NCBI RefSeq assembly: GCF_052116585.1
Contig: NZ_JBQKKT010000012.1
Coordinates: 24,506-88,505, forward strand
DNA: 64,000 nt
Source: Luteococcus sp052116585
GTDB lineage: Bacteria > Actinomycetota > Actinomycetes > Propionibacteriales > Propionibacteriaceae
Reading direction: 5' to 3'
Below are positions 7,718 to 16,164 of this stretch, one piece after another. The notes beneath the pieces are model-generated. The model was not told where the DNA came from. It did no database searches and saw nothing but the letters and a program-made list of their open reading frames with translations. Position numbers and translations under genes: made by a program. Position 1 is the first letter of the stretch; the number at the start of each line of letters is the position of its first letter.

Positions 7718-8668
7718 GTGACTGACAACACGGCGACTGATGACCCGGGGACCGACAACCCGGGGACCGACAACCCGGGGACCGGCGATCCGGGAGGGCA
7801 CGCCCCCACGCCCACCTCGCGACAGCTGGCCCCCGGCCCCGACGGGCGCGGCCGCGTGGTGCTGGCCGCCACTCCGATCGGCTCCAGCCTGGACGCATCC
7901 GAGAACCTCAGGGCCGTGCTGCGCGACGCGGAGGTGGTGGCGGCGGAGGACACCCGTCGCTTCCAGACCCTGCTGCGCCGCTTGGGCATCACCACCCGTG
8001 CTCGCGTGCTCAGCTATTTCGAGGGGAATGAGGCGGCCCGGACGCAGGAATTGCTCGGCGAGCTGCAGCAGGGGAGGAATGTGGTGGTGGCCACCGACGC
8101 GGGGATGCCCTCGGTCAGTGATCCGGGCTACCGCCTGGTGGACGCCGCCGTGGCGGATGGCCTGGACGTCACCTGCGTCCCGGGGCCGAGTGCAGTGCTG
8201 ACGGCCCTTGCCGTCTCCGGGCTGCCCGTGGACCGCTTCTGTTTCGAGGGCTTCCTGCCGCGCAATGGCGGTCCTCGACGCCGTCGGCTGGAAGAACTCG
8301 CGGCCGAACCCCGGACCATGGTCTTCTTCGAGGCTCCTCATCGGCTGGCCGACTTCCTCGCGGACTGCGCGGCGGCCCTGGGCGCCGAGCGCCGGGCCGC
8401 CGTGTGCCGTGAACTGACCAAACCGCACGAGGAAGTGGTGCGCGGCGGGCTGGGGGAGCTGGCCGAGTGGGCTCAGGACCATGCACGCGGCGAGATCTGC
8501 GTGGTGGTGCAGGGGGCAGAGGTGGCCGTTGACGGAGATGGTGCGTTGGCGCTGGTGCAGCGGCGGATCGCGGAGGGGGAGAAGCTCTCGGCGGCCGTCG
8601 CCGAGGTGGCCGCGCTCACCGGGGTGAACAAGAAGCAGCTGTACCAGGCTGCCCTCGACGCCCGCTGA
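7718..8668 (+). CDS. rsmI: 16S rRNA (cytidine-1402-2'-O)-methyltransferase
   Basis: RsmI methylates the ribose of C1402 in the ribosomal P site using S-adenosylmethionine. The tetrapyrrole-methylase-like fold is clear: VVLAATPIGSS (about residues 47-57), DAEVVAAEDTRR, ATDAGMPSVSDPGYRLV, VPGPSAVLTALAVSGLP and FFEAPHRL. The 316 residues include an unusual N-terminal extension of about 45 residues, rich in Asp/Pro/Gly, coded partly by 15-bp repeats. A start just before VVLAATPIG would give the normal family N-terminus, so the true start is uncertain. GTG 7718 is kept because of the -10 box 6 nt upstream. Confidence 0.9.
   Translation: MTDNTATDDPGTDNPGTDNPGTGDPGGHAPTPTSRQLAPGPDGRGRVVLAATPIGSSLDASENLRAVLRDAEVVAAEDTRRFQTLLRRLGITTRARVLSYFEGNEAARTQELLGELQQGRNVVVATDAGMPSVSDPGYRLVDAAVADGLDVTCVPGPSAVLTALAVSGLPVDRFCFEGFLPRNGGPRRRRLEELAAEPRTMVFFEAPHRLADFLADCAAALGAERRAAVCRELTKPHEEVVRGGLGELAEWAQDHARGEICVVVQGAEVAVDGDGALALVQRRIAEGEKLSAAVAEVAALTGVNKKQLYQAALDAR
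7751..7795 (+). repeat. 15-bp tandem repeat in the 5' end of rsmI
   Basis: Two perfect units ACCGACAACCCGGGG (7751-7765, 7766-7780) and one degenerate unit (7781-7795). They encode TDNPG-type repeats. Confidence 0.85.
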
Positions 8669-8741
8669 CGACGGCAGGTTCGCGGGGTTCCGGTGCTGAT
8701 GGGTCGTGGGGCGTGCGCGGCCGCCCCCAACATGGTCACTT

Positions 8742-8790
8742 GTCCTGGTCCGAGTTTCGCTCGTCCTGCGCACCAAAGTCGGACCAGGAC
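8742..8790. terminator. inverted repeat after rsmI
   Basis: Perfect 12-bp arms GTCCTGGTCCGA (8742-8753) and TCGGACCAGGAC (8779-8790), with a 25-nt loop. It lies between rsmI and the tatD promoter. The long loop is unusual for a terminator; an operator is the alternative. Confidence 0.45.
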
Positions 8791-8832
8791 GCCTGACCAG
8801 CTCATGTGGGGTGCCCGTCCCGCGTGATGCAC

Positions 8833-8838
8833 CACAAT
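8833..8838 (+). promoter_or_regulatory. -10 box of tatD
   Basis: CACAAT, 7 nt before the ATG at 8846. Confidence 0.35.
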
Positions 8839-8845
8839 GGAACCC

Positions 8846-9742
8846 ATGGACATCTCCGCCCGGCTGGCCGATCTCAGGCTGCCCCCGCTGCCCGAGCCGC
8901 TTCCGGCGACGGTGATCGACTCGCACACCCATCTGGACTCGACGCGCGAATACTCGGGCCTGCCGGTGGATCTCAACATCCAGGCAGCGGCCTCCGTGGG
9001 GGTCACCCAGCTGGTGGAGGTGGGCTGCGATGTACCCAGCTCGCGAATCGCGGTGGAACTGGCCTCCCAGTACCCGCAGGTGGTGGCCGCCGTCGCCATG
9101 CACCCCAATGACGCGGCCCGTAGCACCCAGCTCGACGACGACATCGCAGCCATCGACGCCCTTGCCGGCGCCGGTCACAACGTCCGCGCCATCGGCGAGA
9201 CCGGCCTGGATCACTACCGCACCACGGATCCCCAGCAGCACGCCGCGCAGGAGCGCAGCTTCGTCGCGCACATCGAGATGGCACGCAGGCACGGCAAGAC
9301 CCTGGTGATCCACCACCGCGACGCACACCAGGACCTGCTGCGTGTGCTTGGTGAACAGCAGCTTCCGGAGCGGACGGTGATGCACTGTTTCAGCGGGGAT
9401 GCGGACTTCGCCCGCGCCTGCCTGGCCCACGATGAGGCCGGTCGCGGCATGTGGTTGAGCTTCCCCGGCGTGGTCACCTACAAGAATGCGGGTTACCTTT
9501 CCGATGCGCTCAGGGTCACCCCGCGCGAACGGATCCTGGTGGAGACCGACGCCCCCTACCTGACACCCGTGCCCGCCCGGGGCAAGGCCAATGCCCCCTA
9601 TCTGGTGCCGTACACGCTCCGTTTCATGGCCGACGTGCTGGGCGCGGATCTTGCCGATCTCTGCAACCAGGTGCGCACCAATACCCAGGATGCCTTCGGT
9701 GGCCCCTGGGGCGACGAGATGTCTGGAGACGCCCATGCCTGA
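8846..9742 (+). CDS. tatD: TatD-family metal-dependent hydrolase
   Basis: A 298-residue TIM-barrel metalloenzyme of the TatD DNase family, implicated in 3'-5' exonuclease activity on damaged DNA. Metal ligands are visible: DSHTHLD near the N-terminus, GETGLDHYR, the histidines of VIHHRDAH and MHCFSG, and ETDAPYL. Two in-frame ATGs exist (8837 and 8846); 8846 is preferred because a CACAAT box lies 7 nt before it. The 3' end overlaps rsmA by 8 bp, and the order tatD-rsmA-ispE is a frequent actinobacterial arrangement. Confidence 0.9.
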   Translation: MDISARLADLRLPPLPEPLPATVIDSHTHLDSTREYSGLPVDLNIQAAASVGVTQLVEVGCDVPSSRIAVELASQYPQVVAAVAMHPNDAARSTQLDDDIAAIDALAGAGHNVRAIGETGLDHYRTTDPQQHAAQERSFVAHIEMARRHGKTLVIHHRDAHQDLLRVLGEQQLPERTVMHCFSGDADFARACLAHDEAGRGMWLSFPGVVTYKNAGYLSDALRVTPRERILVETDAPYLTPVPARGKANAPYLVPYTLRFMADVLGADLADLCNQVRTNTQDAFGGPWGDEMSGDAHA

Positions 9743-10589
9743 GACCGGACTGCTGGACCCGCGGTCGGTGCGCGCCCTGGCCGAGGAACTCGACCTCAAG
9801 CCCACCAAGCAGCGCGGGCAGAACTTCGTCATCGACCCGAACACGGTGCGCCGCATCGTGCAGCTCTCCCAGATCGGCGCCGATGACGTGGTGCTGGAGG
9901 TGGGTCCGGGGCTGGGCTCGCTGACCCTGGGGCTGCTGGAGACCGGCGCTGCTGTCACGGCCATCGAGATCGACGAGAAGCTCGCTCCTCGGCTGGCCCG
10001 GACGGTGGCCGAACGGATGCCGCAGGCCGATGACCGGATGCGAGTGGTGCACTCCGATGCGCTGCTGGTCAACGAGTTGGACGGGCCGCCGGTCACGGCG
10101 CTGGTGGCGAACCTGCCGTACAACGTGTCGGTCCCCGTGCTGTTGCACCTGCTGGAACGCTTCGACTCCTGGCGCACGGGCCTCGTGATGGTGCAGCTCG
10201 AGGTCTGTGACCGTTTGGTGGCCACGCCGGGCAGCAAGATCTACGGCGTGCCGAGCGTGAAGATGGCCTGGTATGCGCAGGCAACGCGGGTGGGGACCGT
10301 GCCGCCCAAGGTCTTCTGGCCGGTGCCCAATGTGGACTCCGGTCTGGTGCGGATCATCCGTCGGGAACCGCCCCGGACCACGGCCACCCGGGAGCAGGTC
10401 TTTGCGGTGATCGACGCGGCTTTCGCCCAACGTCGCAAGATGATGCGGGCGGCCCTGGCCGGCATGTGCGGGTCATCGGCCGCGGCCAGCGAGGTGCTGG
10501 AGGCAGCGGGGGTCGATCCGCAGTGCCGGGGCGAGGTCCTGGGCGTCGAGGACTTCGCTCGGATCGCCGAGGTGCTCTCCCAGCGGTGA
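9735..10589 (+). CDS. rsmA: 16S rRNA dimethyladenosine transferase
   Basis: RsmA (KsgA) dimethylates A1518 and A1519 of 16S rRNA in late 30S assembly. The 284 residues show KQRGQNFVIDPN, the SAM motif LEVGPGLGSLTLGLL, the acidic EIDEKL, and the catalytic NLPYNVSVPVLLHLL. The ATG at 9735 overlaps the end of tatD by 8 bp and follows GGAGAC, indicating translational coupling. The open frame extends further upstream only inside tatD. Confidence 0.95.
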   Translation: MPETGLLDPRSVRALAEELDLKPTKQRGQNFVIDPNTVRRIVQLSQIGADDVVLEVGPGLGSLTLGLLETGAAVTAIEIDEKLAPRLARTVAERMPQADDRMRVVHSDALLVNELDGPPVTALVANLPYNVSVPVLLHLLERFDSWRTGLVMVQLEVCDRLVATPGSKIYGVPSVKMAWYAQATRVGTVPPKVFWPVPNVDSGLVRIIRREPPRTTATREQVFAVIDAAFAQRRKMMRAALAGMCGSSAAASEVLEAAGVDPQCRGEVLGVEDFARIAEVLSQR

Positions 10590-10657
10590 CCCTCGTCAGA
10601 GCCTGTTCTCTCCAGGCGCGCCGAGGCTGCCGAGTCGTGCCCGCGACGCATCTGGGT

Positions 10658-10663
10658 TAGGTT
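10658..10663 (+). promoter_or_regulatory. -10 box of ispE
   Basis: TAGGTT, exactly 6 nt before the ATG at 10670. Confidence 0.5.
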
Positions 10664-10669
10664 CGCGTC

Positions 10670-11620
10670 ATGGAGGAAATGCGTCGCGCAGCGGTGGACG
10701 ACCCGGACCAGGTGGTGCGCGTGCGCGTGCCAGCCAAGGTGAACCTTGCCCTGTGCGTCGGGCCGCTCGGCGACGATGGTTTCCATCCGCTGGGCACGGT
10801 CTTCCATGCCCTGAACCTCTACGACGAGGTGGTGGCCGAGAAGCGGCCGTCGGGCCAGATCTCGTTGACCCTTTCCGGCGACGGATTGGACGACGTCCCG
10901 GCCGACGAGTCGAACCTGGCCTGGCGCGCAGCCAGGCTGCTGGCCGATCGGCATGGCACGCCGGATCTGGGGGTGCACTTGCACCTGAAGAAGTCGATCC
11001 CCGTGGCGGGCGGCATGGCCGGCGGCTCCGCCGATGCCGCGGGCGCCCTGCTGGCCTGTTCGGTGCTGTGGGACCTGGACACCACCCCGGATGACCTGCA
11101 CGAGCTGGCGGCAGAGCTGGGCTCCGACGTGCCCTTCCCGCTGATGGGCGGCACGGCGATTGGCACGGGCCGCGGCGATCAGCTGGTGCCGATGCTGAGC
11201 CGCGGCACCTATCACTGGGTGCTTGCCCTGGCCCACGACGGGCTCTCGACCCCTGCCGTCTTCCGGCGCTTCGACGAGCTGCAGGCCCGCCCCGACGCAA
11301 CGCCGACGGGCACCGCCATCCCCGACGGGGTCGCCGCGGCCCTGGCCAAGGGCGATGCCGCCGCGCTGGGAGGGGCCTTGCACAATGACCTGCAGGCGGC
11401 GGCGGTGGACCTTCGCCCCGAGCTGGGGGAGACCCTCCGGGCCGGGCTGGAGGCCGGGGCGCTGGGTGCGGTGGTCTCCGGCTCCGGACCCACCTGTGCC
11501 TTCCTGGCCGCGGACGAGGCGGCGGCGATGGACCTCGCAGCCGCCCTGGCCGCGGTTGCGTCGGTGCGTGCCACGCGCCGTGCCAGCGGCCCGGTGTCGG
11601 GCGCCACGCTGATCACCTGA
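10670..11620 (+). CDS. ispE: 4-diphosphocytidyl-2-C-methyl-D-erythritol kinase
   Basis: IspE phosphorylates CDP-methylerythritol in the non-mevalonate isoprenoid pathway. The 316-residue GHMP kinase has PAKVNLALCVGPLGDDGFHPL (about residues 22-42), the ATP loop PVAGGMAGGSADAAGAL (about 108-124), and GAVVSGSGPTCAFL near the end. The ATG has a TAGGTT box 6 nt upstream, so it may be transcribed separately from rsmA although the two lie only 80 bp apart. Confidence 0.93.
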   Translation: MEEMRRAAVDDPDQVVRVRVPAKVNLALCVGPLGDDGFHPLGTVFHALNLYDEVVAEKRPSGQISLTLSGDGLDDVPADESNLAWRAARLLADRHGTPDLGVHLHLKKSIPVAGGMAGGSADAAGALLACSVLWDLDTTPDDLHELAAELGSDVPFPLMGGTAIGTGRGDQLVPMLSRGTYHWVLALAHDGLSTPAVFRRFDELQARPDATPTGTAIPDGVAAALAKGDAAALGGALHNDLQAAAVDLRPELGETLRAGLEAGALGAVVSGSGPTCAFLAADEAAAMDLAAALAAVASVRATRRASGPVSGATLIT

Positions 11621-11688
11621 CCTGCGGCGCCGGGCTTCGTGAGGTGTCGTGGATCCCGTCGTCGCGTCCTTTCTGGTTTCATGTCCCC

Positions 11689-12222
11689 ATGACCGAACTG
11701 CACCTGCCCGAGCCCTGCGCATCGGCCGGCTCGTCGGGTGACGAGGTCGACGAGCTGATTGACGCGTGGCGTCGTGAGCGGCCGGACCTGCCGGTGGAAC
11801 CGATGCAGATCTGGTCGCGGATCCTGCGCCTCTCCTTGCACCTGGACCAGGCACGCCGCGCCGCGCATGCGAGCCACCACCTGGAGGGCTGGGAGTTCGA
11901 CGTGCTGGCCGCGCTCCGCAAGGACGGAGCTCCGTACACGATGAGCCCGGGACAGTTGCTGAAGCAGACGCACGTCACGTCGGGGACGATGACCAACCGG
12001 GTCGATCGGCTGGTGGCTCGGGGATTCGTGGAGCGCCAGGCCGATCCCAATGATGGGCGATCCGTCCGGGTGGTGCTCACCGCCGAGGGCAAGCGGGCAG
12101 TGGATGCGGCGCTGGAGGCCCTGTTGGTGGCGGAGGAGGCGCTCCTGAGCGGACTCGACGACGAGCAACGGGCACAGTTGGCCGCGGCCCTGCGTCAGCT
12201 GCTGGTGGCCCAGCAGCCCTGA
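11689..12222 (+). CDS. MarR-family transcriptional regulator
   Basis: A 177-residue winged-helix regulator. The DNA-binding part reads SPGQLLKQTHVTSGTMTNRVDRLVARGFVERQADPNDGRSVRVVLT, seen in pieces at about residues 85-130: the recognition helix (SGTMTNRVDRL) and the wing (ADPNDGRSVRV) are typical of MarR. Long helices at both ends would form the dimer. The start was placed at ATG 11689 because upstream in-frame residues look non-coding. The ligand and target genes are unknown; DedA lies downstream on the same strand. Confidence 0.88.
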   Translation: MTELHLPEPCASAGSSGDEVDELIDAWRRERPDLPVEPMQIWSRILRLSLHLDQARRAAHASHHLEGWEFDVLAALRKDGAPYTMSPGQLLKQTHVTSGTMTNRVDRLVARGFVERQADPNDGRSVRVVLTAEGKRAVDAALEALLVAEEALLSGLDDEQRAQLAAALRQLLVAQQP

Positions 12223-12325
12223 CCGCCCACGGGCCACGGGCCACGGCACCGTGGCTCTTCACAGCTCGTTCTTGGCTGGGCTGGTTAGCTTTGGGGCCTC
12301 AGACTTCGTCGTAGATCGGTGTGCC

Positions 12326-13057
12326 ATGTCCCTTGCTCCCCTGCAGATCTTCCTGCTCCAGACCAGCATCGTCGGTCAGGTGATGGGCTGGCTGGAGGGC
12401 CTGATGGAGACCATTGGTGCTCCTGGTGCTGCTCTGGCCGTCTTCCTGGAGAATGTCTTCCCGCCGATCCCCAGCGAGGTGATCCTTCCGCTGGCCGGCT
12501 TCAGCGCAGCCAACGGTCACTACACGATCCTCGAGGCGATCCTGTGGTGCACGCTGGGTTCGGTGACCGGTGCCTGGCTGCTGTACTGGGTGGGTCAGGT
12601 CTTCGGCGTCGAGCGTTTGAAGGCCATTGCCCGTCGGATGCCGCTGACCGACGCTGATGACATCGACACCGCGATGCAGTGGTTCGACCGGCACGGTGGC
12701 AAGGCTGTCTTCTTTGGCCGCATGATTCCCGGTGTGCGATCCCTGATCTCCATCCCGGCTGGTCTGGACCGGATGAAGGCGGGCAGCTTCACGCTCTACA
12801 CGACGGTGGGCAGCCTGATCTGGAACAGCCTGCTGATCTACGCCGGTTACGCGCTGGGTGCCAACTGGACCCGCGTCGAGGGCTGGGTGGGCGATGTCCA
12901 GAATGTCGTGATGGTGCTGATCCTGGGTCTGTGCGCCTGGTTCGTGGTCGCACGCGTGCGCCGCAACAAGGCTCGCGCCCAGGCTCCCGCGCAGACTGCG
13001 GAGACGGGGGCACGTTCGGCCGAGTTCGCCGACGAGATGCCGCGTCGAGCGGAGTGA
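12326..13057 (+). CDS. DedA-family membrane protein
   Basis: A 243-residue membrane protein of the DedA/SNARE-associated family, members of which act as flippases or transporters for undecaprenyl phosphate and phosphatidylethanolamine. The family motifs are present: FLENVFPPIPSEVILPLAG (about residues 39-57), GSVTGAWLLYWVG, FFGRMIPGVRSLISIPAG and GSLIWNSLLIYAGYALG. The ATG at 12326 is chosen by family N-terminus; an earlier ATG at 12251 adds 25 unlikely residues. The stop codon is inside the first unit of a 22-bp tandem repeat. Confidence 0.9.
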   Translation: MSLAPLQIFLLQTSIVGQVMGWLEGLMETIGAPGAALAVFLENVFPPIPSEVILPLAGFSAANGHYTILEAILWCTLGSVTGAWLLYWVGQVFGVERLKAIARRMPLTDADDIDTAMQWFDRHGGKAVFFGRMIPGVRSLISIPAGLDRMKAGSFTLYTTVGSLIWNSLLIYAGYALGANWTRVEGWVGDVQNVVMVLILGLCAWFVVARVRRNKARAQAPAQTAETGARSAEFADEMPRRAE

Positions 13058-13214
13058 GCAGTTGACGCGAGCGGAGTGAGCAGTTGACGCGAGCGGAGTG
13101 AGCAGTTGACGCGAGCGGAGTGAGCAGTTGACGCGAGCGGAGTGAGCAGTTGACGCGAGCGGAGTGAGCAGTTGATCCGAGCGGAGTGAGCAGTTGACGC
13201 GAGCAGAGTCAGCC
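13047..13214. repeat. 22-bp tandem repeat, seven units plus a degenerate one
   Basis: Units of GAGCGGAGTGAGCAGTTGAC plus GC begin at 13047, 13069, 13091, 13113, 13135, 13157 and 13179. The sixth ends in GATCC instead of GACGC, and a decayed eighth starts at 13201. The first unit includes the DedA stop codon. There are no spacers, so this is not a CRISPR array. Each unit carries a TTGAC (the sixth TTGAT) resembling a -35 box. Confidence 0.95.
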
Positions 13215-13222
13215 GTTCCTTG

Positions 13223-13256
13223 CACAGCCCGACACGGTCCACCGTGTCGGGCTGTG
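13223..13256. terminator. 16-bp stem with 2-nt apex
   Basis: CACAGCCCGACACGGT (13223-13238) pairs perfectly with 13241-13256 across CC. It separates the DedA repeat array from purD. Confidence 0.8.
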
Positions 13257-13297
13257 GTCATCCCCGGCACTTTTCCGTGCCGGAAGCGGCTCACCGG

Positions 13298-13303
13298 TAG
13301 GCT
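13298..13303 (+). promoter_or_regulatory. -10 box of purD
   Basis: TAGGCT, exactly 6 nt before the GTG at 13310. Confidence 0.5.
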
Positions 13304-13309
13304 CAGGGG

Positions 13310-14596
13310 GTGACCGAATCCCTCACCGCCCTCGTCATTGGCTCCGGTGGCCGCGAGCATGCACTCGCCCTGGCCCTGAGCAAGGATCCGTCAGTCGTCG
13401 CCGTTCACGTCGCTCCCGGCAATCCCGGCACGGCGGCCTTCGCGACGAACCATCCCGTCGCTCAGGAGGACGGCCAGGCCGTCGCAGCCCTGGCGCAGGA
13501 GATCGGCGCCAACCTGGTGGTCGTGGGGCCGGAGGCGCCACTGGTGGCGGGCGTCGCGGACGCGGTGCGTGCGGCGGGGATCGCCTGCTTCGGCCCCGGC
13601 CGTGAAGCGGCGCAGCTCGAGGGTTCGAAGGCCTTCGCCAAGCAGGTGATGCTCGATGCGGGCGTGCCGACCGCCGCCGCGCGGGTGTGCACCACCGTCG
13701 AGGAGGCCCAGGCTGCCTTCGACGAGTTCGGCGCCCCGTACGTCGTCAAGGAGGACGGGCTGGCCGCGGGCAAGGGGGTCGTGGTCACTGACGACCGGGA
13801 GGTGGCGCTGGCCCATGCCGCCGCCTGTCAGCAGTTCGTGGTGGAGGAATTCCTGGACGGCCCGGAGGTGAGCCTGTTCGCCATCTGCGACGGCACCACC
13901 AGCCGCTGTTTCGAGCCGGCGCAGGACTTCAAGCGCGTCGGTGATGGCGATGCCGGGCCCAATACCGGTGGCATGGGTGCCTACACCCCGCTGCCGTGGG
14001 CGCCCGCCGACATCGCCGCGCAGGTGGACCAGGTGGTGATCCAGCCGACGCTGCGGGAGATGGCCCGCCGCGGCACCCCGTTCACCGGTCTGCTCTACGC
14101 GGGCCTGGCGCTCACAAGTCGTGGCATCCGCGTGATCGAGTTCAACGTGCGCTTTGGTGATCCGGAGACGCAGGCGCTGCTGGCCCGTCTGAAGACCCCG
14201 CTGGGTGCTGTGCTCCACGCCGCCGCCACCGGCAACCTGGACCAGGTGCCCCCGTTGGAGTGGGGCAGTGGTGCCGCCACCGTCGTCGTGATGGCCGCCG
14301 AGGGCTATCCGGGGACTCCCGCACAGGGAGGTCAGATCATCACCGCGCCGGACACCGATCAGGCGCACACCATCCATGCCGGCACCAGCGTCGATGCCGA
14401 CGGGGTGCTGCGGGCCAGTGGTGGCCGCGTGCTGGGCATCGTCGGCACCGGAGAAGATCTGGCCGCCGCTCGTGAGGCCGCCTTCCGTCAGGTGGCCGCC
14501 ACCGATTTCCCGAGCGGGTTCAACCGCACTGACATTGCCCAGAAGGCCGTCGCCGGTCAGATCCAGCTGGCCCCCTACTACTCGCAGGAGAACTGA
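13310..14596 (+). CDS. purD: phosphoribosylamine-glycine ligase
   Basis: PurD ligates glycine to phosphoribosylamine, the second step of purine synthesis. The 428 residues show the N-terminal IGSGGREHALALAL, the ATP-grasp stretch PYVVKEDGLAAGKGVVV (about residues 143-159), GPNTGGMGAYTPLP and the metal-binding EFNVRFGDPETQ. The start is GTG with a TAGGCT box 6 nt upstream; purB follows one base after the stop codon, so the two probably form an operon. Confidence 0.96.
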   Translation: MTESLTALVIGSGGREHALALALSKDPSVVAVHVAPGNPGTAAFATNHPVAQEDGQAVAALAQEIGANLVVVGPEAPLVAGVADAVRAAGIACFGPGREAAQLEGSKAFAKQVMLDAGVPTAAARVCTTVEEAQAAFDEFGAPYVVKEDGLAAGKGVVVTDDREVALAHAAACQQFVVEEFLDGPEVSLFAICDGTTSRCFEPAQDFKRVGDGDAGPNTGGMGAYTPLPWAPADIAAQVDQVVIQPTLREMARRGTPFTGLLYAGLALTSRGIRVIEFNVRFGDPETQALLARLKTPLGAVLHAAATGNLDQVPPLEWGSGAATVVVMAAEGYPGTPAQGGQIITAPDTDQAHTIHAGTSVDADGVLRASGGRVLGIVGTGEDLAAAREAAFRQVAATDFPSGFNRTDIAQKAVAGQIQLAPYYSQEN

Positions 14597-14597
14597 C

Positions 14598-16031
14598 ATG
14601 ACTGTCCCCAATGTCCTTGCCAACCGTTATGCCTCGCCGGCGATGCGTGAGATCTGGAGCCCCGAGGCCAAGATCGTCATGGAGCGCAAGCTGTGGATCG
14701 CCGTGCTGGAGGCGCAGCGCGATCTGGGTGTCTCCTTCGGCGGCGACGATCCGGACACCGTCATCGAGGCCTACCGCGCCCACGTCGACGAGATTGACCT
14801 GGCGAGCATCGACGCGCGCGAGCGAGTGACCCGCCACGACGTGAAGGCCCGGATCGAGGAGTTCAACGATCTGGCCGGTTTCGAGCATGTCCACAAGGGC
14901 ATGACCAGCCGTGACCTGACGGAGAACATCGAGCAGCACCAGGTGCTCGCCAGCCTGCAGCTGGTCCGCGAGCGGATCATCACCGCCCTGGCGATGACCG
15001 CGGATCTGGCCGTGCAGTACACCAGCCAGCCGCTGACCGGTCGCAGCCACAATGTGGCCGCGCAGGTCACCACCCTGGGCAAGCGTTTCGCGTCGGCGGC
15101 CGACGAGATGCTGATCGCCTACCACCGTGTCGACGAGTTGGTGAAGCGCTACCCGGGCCGCGGCATCAAGGGGCCGATGGGGACCGCGCAGGACATGCTC
15201 GACCTCCTGGACGGCGACGCCGCGAAGCTTGCCGAGCTGGAGAAGCGCGCCACCGAGAGCCTGGGCTTCGCCTCGGTGCTGGACTCGGTGGGCCAGGTCT
15301 ACCCGCGCAGCCTCGACTTCGACGCGGTCAGCGCGCTGTACCAGACCTCCGCCGGCCCCAGCAGCCTGTGCACCACCCTGCGCCTGATGGCCGGCAATGA
15401 GCTGGTCACGGAGGGTTTCAAGCCAGGGCAGGTGGGCAGCTCCGCCATGCCGCACAAGATGAATGCCCGCTCCTGCGAGCGCGTCAACGGCTTCAACGTG
15501 ATCCTGCGCGGCTACGTCGCCATGACCGAGGGGCTGAGCGGTGTGCAGTGGAATGAGGGCGACGTCTCCTGCTCGGTGGTCCGCCGCGTGGCGCTGCCGG
15601 ACGCCTTCTTCGCGCTCGACGGCATGTTCGAGACCTTCCTGACCATCCTGGCCGATTTCGGGGCCTTCCCGGCCGTGATCGAGGCCGAGCTGGAGCGTTA
15701 CCTGCCCTTCCTCACCACCACCAAGGTGCTGATGGCGGCGGTTCGCAAGGGCGTCGGCCGCGAGGATGCCCACGAGGCGATCAAGACCAATGCGGTCGCG
15801 GTGGCCCTGGAGATGCGTGAGGAGGGCCTGCGCGTGAACGACCTGTTCGACCGTCTGGCCGCCGAGAGCGCCCTGGGCCTGACCCGCGACGAGCTGCAGG
15901 CACTGGTCAGCCAGCCGCTGGACCTGACCGGCGACGCGGCCAACCAGGTGGAACGCGTGGTGGCCCGGGTCAAGGAATTGGCCGACGCTGACCCGCAGGC
16001 CGCCGCCTACCGCCCGGGGTCGGTCCTCTGA
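14598..16031 (+). CDS. purB: adenylosuccinate lyase
   Basis: PurB cleaves SAICAR and adenylosuccinate, releasing fumarate. The 477-residue protein has the fumarase-superfamily signature GSSAMPHKMN (about residues 281-290) holding the catalytic serine, plus KGMTSRDLTENIEQ and TGRSHNVAAQVTT, which supply substrate-binding and catalytic histidines. It is of the longer actinobacterial type. The ATG sits one base after the purD stop in a purD-purB operon. Confidence 0.95.
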   Translation: MTVPNVLANRYASPAMREIWSPEAKIVMERKLWIAVLEAQRDLGVSFGGDDPDTVIEAYRAHVDEIDLASIDARERVTRHDVKARIEEFNDLAGFEHVHKGMTSRDLTENIEQHQVLASLQLVRERIITALAMTADLAVQYTSQPLTGRSHNVAAQVTTLGKRFASAADEMLIAYHRVDELVKRYPGRGIKGPMGTAQDMLDLLDGDAAKLAELEKRATESLGFASVLDSVGQVYPRSLDFDAVSALYQTSAGPSSLCTTLRLMAGNELVTEGFKPGQVGSSAMPHKMNARSCERVNGFNVILRGYVAMTEGLSGVQWNEGDVSCSVVRRVALPDAFFALDGMFETFLTILADFGAFPAVIEAELERYLPFLTTTKVLMAAVRKGVGREDAHEAIKTNAVAVALEMREEGLRVNDLFDRLAAESALGLTRDELQALVSQPLDLTGDAANQVERVVARVKELADADPQAAAYRPGSVL

Positions 16032-16038
16032 CCTTGTT

Positions 16039-16077
16039 GCCCGGGGCCTCGGCGGGTTCGGCCAGCGGTCCCCGGGC
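16039..16077 (+). terminator. hairpin after purB
   Basis: GCCCGGGG (16039-16046) pairs with CCCCGGGC (16070-16077) around a 23-nt loop that can fold further. There is no T-run. Confidence 0.45.
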
Positions 16078-16164
16078 ATGTCGAGCGGTCGTTCCGGGGT
16101 TGACTAGGCACTCGACAAGTCGACGCAGCCATGGGAATCTGGTGAGAACCATAGGAGGTCACCG

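Noticed and set aside
13047..13214. CRISPR-like array
   Set aside because: The 22-bp units are directly adjacent without spacers and no cas genes are present.
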